Source: Sterolibacterium sp964521075 | Lineage (GTDB): Bacteria; Pseudomonadota; Gammaproteobacteria; Burkholderiales; Rhodocyclaceae | Direction of reading: 5' to 3' | Assembly (NCBI GenBank): GCA_964521075.1 | Contig: CAZFPI010000051.1 | Coordinates: 1-18,368 of the forward strand | Length of the DNA stretch: 18,368 nucleotides | In this document: positions 14,269-18,368 of the stretch, piece after piece | Position numbering within the stretch: position 1 is the stretch's first letter | How the letters are laid out: each line of letters begins with the position of its first letter | Notes under the pieces: generated by a model | Seen by the model: only the letters and a program-made list of their open reading frames with translations | Database searches by the model: none | Told to the model about the DNA's origin: nothing | Position numbers and translations under genes: made by a program

Positions 14269-15209
14269 GCTTTCTGATCGACGAACTAAAAAAAGCCGAA
14301 CAGCAGCACCGGACGGGCCTCCGCCTGGAGCCGTCCGCCCCGGCAAAACCACCGCCCCCCCCCGGAAAGACGTCGCACCGAAAAACACCCGAACCTGCTG
14401 GCCTCCAAACCCTCGACACCGACCCTCGCCGGGATGACAAAGCCCGCCCGGTTTCGAAGCCGACAAGCCCCGGACACACGAGCCGCAAACCGCTAGCGGC
14501 GGCAGCACTCGGCCTGGCCAGCCTGGCCCTCCTGGGCATCGCTGCCACCTACACCCTCCGCGAGCCGCCGCCCGCCCCCGGGCCCGGCATAGCTGCCGCC
14601 CCGGAAAAAGTGCTGCCTGCCCCGCCCCCAAAGCCTGCCCCGCCAGAACTCACCCCCCTGCAACTGGCCCATGCCCAGCTGCAGCAAGGCGATTTCCCCG
14701 GTGCAAAAACCGGCTTCCAGAAAATCCTGGCCGCTTATCCCGCAGATGCCGCCGCCTGGCACGGCCTGGCCGAAACGCACCTGCGGCTAGGGCAGCTTGC
14801 CCAAGCCGAGGAAAATTACCTGCAACTGCTAAAGCTCACGCCACAAGACCTGAAAGCCCAGGATGGCCTGATCGACGTCCAGAAATCCGGGGCGGATACC
14901 CGCCAGGCCGAAATCCGCCTGCAAGCCCTTCTGGCCGCCCACCCGGAACTGGCCTTCCTGAACTATGGCCTGGGCAATGTCTATGTAGAAATGGAACGCT
15001 GGGGCGAAGCACAACAAGCCTTTCTCAAGGCCTACCAGTCCGACCCGGAACAGCCGGATTACCTGTTTAGCCTGGCCGTCAGCCTCGACTACCTGGGCCG
15101 TACCGCCACCGCCCGGCAACTCTACCGGCTCGCCCTCGACGCCGCCGAACGACACCCCGCCCGCTTCTCGCCACAGCAGGCGAGAAAACGGCTGGAAAGT
15201 CTGCGTTAA
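14265..15209 (+). CDS. Membrane-anchored TPR protein, MshN/GspB-like layout
   Basis: 314 residues, starting at GTG 14265, which overlaps the tcdA stop by 4 nt; no ATG precedes the conserved-looking start. MSFLIDELKKAEQQ is a short cytoplasmic helix of the kind at the N-terminus of MshN, GspB and related secretion or pilus accessory proteins. A Pro/Lys-rich stretch follows, then one membrane helix (about 76-96, AAAALGLASLALLGIAA). A Pro-rich periplasmic linker and TPR units (132-295, with AAWHGLAETHLRLGQLAQAE and NYGLGNVYVEMERWGEAQQA) complete it. It is therefore probably a bitopic inner-membrane scaffold with periplasmic TPRs. A prepilin-like gene lies 1.2 kb downstream on the other strand. 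A pilus or secretion role is an inference, and other TPR proteins share this layout. A palindromic element covers the stop codon. Confidence 0.78.
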   Translation: MSFLIDELKKAEQQHRTGLRLEPSAPAKPPPPPGKTSHRKTPEPAGLQTLDTDPRRDDKARPVSKPTSPGHTSRKPLAAAALGLASLALLGIAATYTLREPPPAPGPGIAAAPEKVLPAPPPKPAPPELTPLQLAHAQLQQGDFPGAKTGFQKILAAYPADAAAWHGLAETHLRLGQLAQAEENYLQLLKLTPQDLKAQDGLIDVQKSGADTRQAEIRLQALLAAHPELAFLNYGLGNVYVEMERWGEAQQAFLKAYQSDPEQPDYLFSLAVSLDYLGRTATARQLYRLALDAAERHPARFSPQQARKRLESLR

Positions 15210-15280
15210 GGAAACACTGATTTATTCCGTTCGCCCTGAGCTGTGACCGAACGGATTTGATTTAATCAGCGGTTCCTTAA
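15206..15280 (+). repeat. 75-nt nested palindromic element starting on a stop codon
   Basis: The outer arms TTAAGGAAACACTGATTT (from 15206) and TTAATCAGCGGTTCCTTAA (to 15280) are imperfect inverted repeats. The inner arms CCGTTCG (15227-15233) and CGAACGG (15248-15254) are perfect. The TAA stop of the TPR gene (15207-15209) lies in the left arm. It can fold as a long hairpin and may serve as a terminator, but its recurrence as a half-copy at 5117 suggests a miniature mobile or REP-type element. From its end to the transposase stop (15281-15607) there are only REP copies, a gap and no gene. Confidence 0.65.
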
Positions 15281-15337
15281 GCGAAAGGCCAGAGCGCGTA
15301 ATAGAGAATAGCGTTCGCTGCGTAACCGAGGCACACC

Positions 15338-15365
15338 GGGCGAATGATGATTCGCCCCTACGGGG
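15338..15365 (-). repeat. REP hairpin (left member of an inverted pair)
   Basis: GGGCGAAT (15338-15345) GATG ATTCGCCC (15350-15357), then CTAC (15358-15361) and GGGG. On the minus strand this reads GTAG at the 5' foot of the hairpin. Its right flank, AATCTTTGTATCTTTGCCG, resembles the flank of the copy at 16239. That marks it as the left half of a REPIN whose right half is cut by the N run. Confidence 0.85.
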
Positions 15366-15453
15366 AATCTTTGTATCTTTGCCGAGGCGACGGGGGTTCA
15401 TCCCGGCAAAAAACCCGGGGGCGTTGGCCGGGAAAATTCCCGCGCATCGCCCA

Positions 15454-15470
15454 CCCGTAGGGGCGAATCA
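15454..15470 (+). repeat. REP hairpin, truncated by the assembly gap
   Basis: CCCGTAGGGGCGAATCA runs straight into the Ns. GTAG is at 15457-15460 and the left arm is complete; the right arm is missing. The preceding bases CGCATCGCCCACC parallel CGTATCGTCCCCC before the copy at 16315, as expected for the right half of a REPIN. Confidence 0.75.
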
Positions 15471-15570
15471 NNNNNNNNNNNNNNNNNNNNNNNNNNNNNN
15501 NNNNNNNNNNNNNNNNNNNNNNNNNNNNNNNNNNNNNNNNNNNNNNNNNNNNNNNNNNNNNNNNNNNNNN
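15471..15570. other. Run of 100 N (assembly gap)
   Basis: Exactly 100 Ns, the usual placeholder for a scaffold gap of unknown true size. It opens in the middle of one REP hairpin and ends 3 nt before another, so an unresolved repeat is the likely cause. The hidden sequence could hold more REP copies. Confidence 0.95.
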
Positions 15571-15573
15571 TCC

Positions 15574-15597
15574 GGGCGAATAATGATTCGCCCCTAC
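15574..15597 (-). repeat. REP hairpin next to the transposase 3' end
   Basis: GGGCGAAT AATG ATTCGCCC (15574-15593) with CTAC at 15594-15597, GTAG at the foot on the minus strand. The following bases are ACCCC, not CGGGG. It lies 11 nt from the transposase stop codon. Confidence 0.85.
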
Positions 15598-15607
15598 ACC
15601 CCTCGCC

Positions 15608-16153
15608 TCAGCTACCCTCACCCCTGAAATTGGAGGGATTCTCGCGATCCAGGCTCCATTGCAAGGGATTATTGGCGATGTATTCACGAATCCCTGTCAA
15701 ACCCGGTTCATCACGAATGACGTGCTCGTAAAAATTGCGTTGCCAAACATTTTGAACCGGCGAGTTCTGGCGAAACCATTTCGTGACCCCGATCTTGAAG
15801 CCCCGCACCACGGAACCCAGCGTATTCGACGTACCCTTTGGGCGAGCACCCCGTAGGGGCGAATCACCATTCGCCCCCGCTATTTCCTCGCAGCCACGAA
15901 ACAACAGAATGCCATGAACATGATTGGGCATAACAACGAAACAATCCAGAATAAGCTGCGGAAAATGTTCAGGAATCGCCTGCCAGCATTGCACCACAAC
16001 CCGCCCCGCCGCATTCAGGCGCATTGCATCCTGAACGATCTCGCCGAACAGGCATTGGTGCTGGTGAGTACAAAGCGTCACAAAATAAGCCCCGGCCTGT
16101 GTGTAGTCGTAAGCCGGTAGACGCAAAGGCTGGCGACGGGGCAGAGGAGGCAT
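15608..16153 (-). CDS. REP-associated tyrosine transposase (RAYT, Y1/HUH family)
   Basis: 181 residues from the ATG at 16153 (MPPLPRRQPLRLPAYDYTQA), the normal start of this family; an upstream ATG at 16225 would only translate a REP copy. AYFVTLCTHQHQCLFG (22-37) opens the fold. MPNHVHGILL (75-84) holds the HUH pair His78 and His80. NFYEHVIRDE (140-149) offers Tyr142 as the catalytic tyrosine, and IREYIANNPLQW (155-166) closes the domain. RAYTs are single-copy, non-IS relatives of IS200/IS605 transposases that cut and join single-stranded REP DNA. Residues 92-102 (AGANGDSPLRG) are encoded by a REP copy inside the frame, between the HUH motif and the catalytic Tyr. REPs flank the gene on both sides. 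No terminal inverted repeats of an IS are seen. All key residues are present, so it may be active. Confidence 0.92.
   Translation of the reverse strand: MPPLPRRQPLRLPAYDYTQAGAYFVTLCTHQHQCLFGEIVQDAMRLNAAGRVVVQCWQAIPEHFPQLILDCFVVMPNHVHGILLFRGCEEIAGANGDSPLRGARPKGTSNTLGSVVRGFKIGVTKWFRQNSPVQNVWQRNFYEHVIRDEPGLTGIREYIANNPLQWSLDRENPSNFRGEGS
15849..15878 (+). repeat. REP hairpin inside the transposase reading frame
   Basis: CCCC, GTAG (15853-15856), then GGGCGAAT-type arms with loop CACC, ending in CCCCC at 15878. The 30 nt equal ten codons, so the frame is kept. On the transposase strand the arm reads GGGCGAAT GGTG ATTCGCCC. It encodes residues 92-102 of the RAYT. Confidence 0.9.
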
Positions 16154-16190
16154 GTTTGTTCGCGGGGAAAAATGAAGAGGGGAGGGGAGC

Positions 16191-16217
16191 GGGGCGAATG
16201 ATGATTCGCCCCTACGG
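16191..16217 (-). repeat. REP hairpin upstream of the transposase start
   Basis: GGGGCGAAT GATG ATTCGCCCC spans 16191-16212, with the CTAC foot at 16212-16215 (the last C of the arm is shared), followed by GG. It lies 38 nt ahead of the RAYT start codon, in its 5' leader. Its right flank, with GCATCTTTGTCTGGGCG, is a variant of the flank of the next copy, suggesting tandem duplication. Confidence 0.85.
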
Positions 16218-16238
16218 AAAACCATTGCATCTTTGTCT

Positions 16239-16343
16239 GGGCGAATAGTGATTCGCCCCTACGGAGAATCTTTGGGTCTTTGCCGGGGCGAAGGGAGCAT
16301 CCTGCGTATCGTCCCCCCGTAGGGGCGAATCATCATTCGCCCC
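16239..16343. repeat. REPIN: two REP hairpins in inverted orientation
   Basis: The left REP at 16239-16264 has arms GGGCGAAT / ATTCGCCC, loop AGTG and CTAC at 16259-16262. The right REP at 16315-16343 has GTAG at 16319-16322 and 9-bp arms GGGGCGAAT / ATTCGCCCC with loop CATC. The GTAG ends face each other across about 50 nt that include AATCTTTGGGTCTTTGCCG. The interrupted pair at 15338-15470 shares this spacer start and the bases before the right GTAG. The right end lies 29 nt from the prepilin stop codon and may also mark that transcript's 3' end. Confidence 0.85.
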
Positions 16344-16372
16344 TGGCAACCCCCATCTCGGTACTTCAGGTC

Positions 16373-17032
16373 TTACAGCGTACGGCAGACCGTATAAACG
16401 TTGGCGTCGTTGTAGGCTGCCACAGCCGCACCGGGGGCCGTATTGACACCGGCAGCACCCAATGTCGCGCGAATGCTGCCGGCATTAGCCACGCCATCAT
16501 CGAGCTGCGTGTCGATCTGGCGGGCCGACTTGCCGGGAACCTGGCCCAGGCAAACCGCCGTGCCGGTTATGCCGGTCACACCAGCACCGACACCGATCAG
16601 ACCATTGAAAGCGTTACGCGGCAGAGCGTTAACCCCCGCATCGGCCGGGTTGCCGCTGATGAAGCCGGCCGCCTTGAGATGCTGCCAGAAAGCCGCGCCT
16701 TCGCCAGCACCGGTAAAGACATCGGCTTGCGTCACGGCCAGCGCGCCGTTGTTATCACCCGCCGCCGTGATCGTGGTCCAGCTACCGCCACGGGCCCTCA
16801 GGGCTGCAGCGGTCGGGCCATCATCCCCCGGAATACGGCGGAAGCGGTCGACATAGCTGTTGTACGCGGCGGAAACGCCATTCATGTCGTTTACAGCGTT
16901 TTTCACCTTCGAGTTTTCGATCATTTCCTGCCCCTTCAATACACCGCCCAGCAAGAGGCCGATGATGACAAGGACGATGGCGATTTCAACGAGGGTGAAG
17001 CCCGACTGGCGGGCGATGTACTGCTGTTTCAT
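16373..17032 (-). CDS. Type IV prepilin-like protein (N-terminal methylation motif)
   Basis: 219 residues; the start at 17032 has AAGGAG (17039-17044) 6 nt away. The leader MKQQYIARQSG ends in Gly11, the prepilin peptidase cut site, followed by FTLVEIAIVLVIIGLL with Glu16 as the conserved Glu5 of the mature protein. The hydrophobic helix runs to about 31. The C-terminal domain is Gly/Ala-rich and has Cys161 and Cys216, a likely disulfide loop near the end as in type IV pilins. Subunits of this sort build type IV pili, MSHA-like pili or type II secretion pseudopili. No assembly ATPase, platform or peptidase gene is in the window, so the system is unknown. A kinase/regulator pair is transcribed in the same direction just upstream, with 93 nt between the genes. 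Confidence 0.88.
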   Translation of the reverse strand: MKQQYIARQSGFTLVEIAIVLVIIGLLLGGVLKGQEMIENSKVKNAVNDMNGVSAAYNSYVDRFRRIPGDDGPTAAALRARGGSWTTITAAGDNNGALAVTQADVFTGAGEGAAFWQHLKAAGFISGNPADAGVNALPRNAFNGLIGVGAGVTGITGTAVCLGQVPGKSARQIDTQLDDGVANAGSIRATLGAAGVNTAPGAAVAAYNDANVYTVCRTL

Positions 17033-17125
17033 GTGATTCTCCTTGAGGAAAAGAAGGCCCGGCGATTTTGCCCTGCCACGCTGCTTTTCTACGCCATCTC
17101 TTTTTTCTTCAGGAGTTAAATAAAT

Positions 17126-18241
17126 TTACACCCCCTGCCGCCGCCCCGGCAGGCGCAGCACAAAGTCGATGCCTGACGGGCCGGGACAAGCCAGCAGATC
17201 ACCCCGGGCTTCGCGCAGGCTTTTGCGCGCCTGATACAGGCCCAGGCCCAGTCCGCCGGGGCGACCGCTGGAAAAAGGCTCAAAAACCTTCTCCGTCGGC
17301 AAGGGGGCCAGCCCGGCAGGCCAGGGGCAATGGAAATGCATTTCGGCCAGCAGCGGATGCCCGGCCTGCTCATCGAGCACCAGCCGCAGCAAAGGTTGCG
17401 TGGCCATGTCCTCGCGCCAGACTGTCGCCAGATTGCCAAACAGGTTGTCGAGCGCGCGCGTGAGCAGGTCGCGGGCGACCCAGGCCCCGGCCTCGCCCTC
17501 CAGCAAGGGTTCCAGGCCGCACATACGCGCCGCCTGCAGGATGGCCGGGCGCAAATCGAGATATTCCGGCCTGTCGCCGGCGGTTCGCTGGCCCAGCGCA
17601 TTGAAAAGCCGCTTCGCCCGCTCCTGCGCGAGCGGCGCGTTATCCCGCAGGCGACCGGCAGCGGCCAGCAAGGCTTCTGGCGTGGTGCAGGCGGCGAAAT
17701 CCGCACCGACCCAATCGACCCATTGGGCCAGGTTCCGCATGTCGTGTTGCAGATAAAGCGAGAGGTGCGCTCGCTCGGCCATCGCGGCGGACAAGGCTTC
17801 GGTACGCGCCCGCAGCCGGGTTTCGAGCAAAAGCACGAAAATACGCGCCAGCAGATCGGCGAACATCCGCGTCTCGCCTCCTGGCACTTGATGTGTCAGC
17901 GTCAATTTCAGCTGCACATCCTCGCCGCTGCGAATATCGAAAACCAGCGGCGCGCCGCGCGAAGCACGTTTTGCGGGGGGGGAACCCATCTGCCCGGATA
18001 CCGGCTGGCCAAACCAGCTTCCCTGCCAGACCAGACAGGACCAGCCGCTGCCCGATAGTTCCGGCCAGGCGGCGGCGGGCAGTTCGAGGGGCTCCAGCCC
18101 TTCGCCAGCCAGCCGGAGCAGGTTCCGCAAGCGCAGACGCCAGACACGGGCCCGGCGGTTGAGATGCAAGCTGGTCGCGAGCAAGACCAGTCCCATCGCA
18201 ATGAATACCAGCGGCAGATTATGCAGGACGCTGAATTCCAT
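17126..18241 (-). CDS. Membrane-bound sensor histidine kinase
   Basis: 371 residues. One N-terminal membrane helix (about 9-26, LPLVFIAMGLVLLATSL) is followed by a short basic region and a sensory segment (about 45-125) of no recognised type. A coiled region leads to the phosphoacceptor box LYLQHDMRNLAQW with His166. The ATPase domain has an N box (DNLFGN, 265-270) and a G box (FEPFSSGRPGGLGLGLYQARK, 320-340), so it should be active. The HDxxNL form of the H box resembles PrsK-like kinases, which are much larger and multi-membrane, so PrsK itself is not claimed. Its start lies inside the 3' end of the upstream regulator gene (23-nt overlap), which makes the two a translationally linked pair. 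The signal is unknown. Confidence 0.85.
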   Translation of the reverse strand: MEFSVLHNLPLVFIAMGLVLLATSLHLNRRARVWRLRLRNLLRLAGEGLEPLELPAAAWPELSGSGWSCLVWQGSWFGQPVSGQMGSPPAKRASRGAPLVFDIRSGEDVQLKLTLTHQVPGGETRMFADLLARIFVLLLETRLRARTEALSAAMAERAHLSLYLQHDMRNLAQWVDWVGADFAACTTPEALLAAAGRLRDNAPLAQERAKRLFNALGQRTAGDRPEYLDLRPAILQAARMCGLEPLLEGEAGAWVARDLLTRALDNLFGNLATVWREDMATQPLLRLVLDEQAGHPLLAEMHFHCPWPAGLAPLPTEKVFEPFSSGRPGGLGLGLYQARKSLREARGDLLACPGPSGIDFVLRLPGRRQGV

Positions 18242-18368
18242 ACTTGTTCAGGTAGTAATACACATGCTCCCGGGCCATGCCCAGCCTTCGGGCCGTCTCC
18301 GCCACGTTGTAGCCGCACTCCACCAGCACCCGGCGCAAGAGCTGCTCTTCCGCTGCCGCCGCGACTTC
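18219..18368 (-). CDS. Response regulator, NtrC-like, C-terminal Fis-type HTH (fragment)
   Basis: 49 codons at the window edge, read on the minus strand to a TAA at 18219-18221; the 5' part lies beyond 18368. The translation EEQLLRRVLVECGYNVAETARRLGMAREHVYYYLNKYGI (read in two parts: EEQLLRRVLVECGYN, then VAETARRLGMAREHVYYYL) is a Fis-type helix-turn-helix, the DNA-binding end of many NtrC-family sigma-54 activators and of some PrrA/ActR-type regulators. The overlap with the kinase gene argues for a cognate two-component pair. Whether it has the AAA+ sigma-54 domain cannot be seen. Confidence 0.78.
   Translation of the reverse strand, partial: EVAAAAEEQLLRRVLVECGYNVAETARRLGMAREHVYYYLNKYGIQRPA

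Noticed and set aside
15608..16153. Classical insertion sequence around the Y1 transposase
   Set aside because: There are no terminal repeats, TnpB or target duplication; the sequence motifs and flanking REPs fit a domesticated RAYT instead.
16154..16225. N-terminal extension of the RAYT to the ATG at 16225
   Set aside because: The added residues are the translation of an upstream REP copy, and family members begin near MPPLPRRQ.
15338..16343. Possible CRISPR array because short repeats recur
   Set aside because: The repeats are palindromic, occur in both orientations at irregular distances and one is inside a gene. There are no uniform spacers and no cas genes.
17081..17096. Sigma-54 type promoter (TGGC...GCAG, minus strand) ahead of the prepilin gene
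   Set aside because: The GG and GC elements are 9 nt apart where 10 are required, and the -12 box is poor. A neighbouring TGGCAGG match also lacks a properly spaced GC.

Overview
The window is GC-rich, gene-dense chromosomal DNA, most likely from a denitrifying betaproteobacterium (Rhodocyclales-like). Three things point there: a heme d1 synthesis block next to NapC/NirT-type and ethylbenzene-dehydrogenase-type cytochromes, the metX-metW-ampG order, and a pcm-like gene followed by a tolC-like gene. The taxon is an inference from gene content and not a sequence match.

Layout. 1-3354: the end of a NapC/NirT cytochrome, a secreted multi-heme cytochrome and its terminator, then a tightly packed nirG-nirH-nirJ block. 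NirG/NirH act as siroheme decarboxylase and NirJ as the radical SAM enzyme on the route to heme d1 of cytochrome cd1 nitrite reductase. 3560-5119: a secreted two-domain protein with an adhesin-E-like N-terminus and an alpha-carbonic anhydrase C-terminus. 5305-7489: a promoter with a built-in palindrome, an isoaspartyl-methyltransferase-like gene and tolC. 7517-10586: metX-metW (methionine synthesis, 4-nt overlap) and ampG (muropeptide import). 10669-12037: a small unknown gene, a stretch of strong hairpins and 10-nt iterations, and a proline-rich unknown protein. 12231-15209: a MidA/NDUFAF7-family methyltransferase divergent from tcdA, which overlaps a membrane-anchored TPR gene. 15206-16343: a repeat-rich region containing a 100-N assembly gap and a REP-associated tyrosine transposase (RAYT). 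16373-18368 (minus strand): a type IV prepilin-like protein, a sensor histidine kinase and the C-terminal end of a Fis-type response regulator.

The most distinctive system is the RAYT and its REP family. The repeats are hairpins with 8-9 bp arms (GGGCGAAT / ATTCGCCC) and, on one strand, a GTAG tetranucleotide at the 5' foot of the hairpin, which is the signature recognised by E. coli TnpA-REP. Copies flank the transposase on both sides. Two lie in an inverted pair (a REPIN). One lies inside the transposase reading frame and is translated as part of the protein. Two more distant copies (3398 and 12086) belong to a second sub-type with its own conserved flank. A separate palindromic element begins exactly on the stop codon of the TPR gene, and a half-copy sits on the stop codon of the carbonic anhydrase gene.
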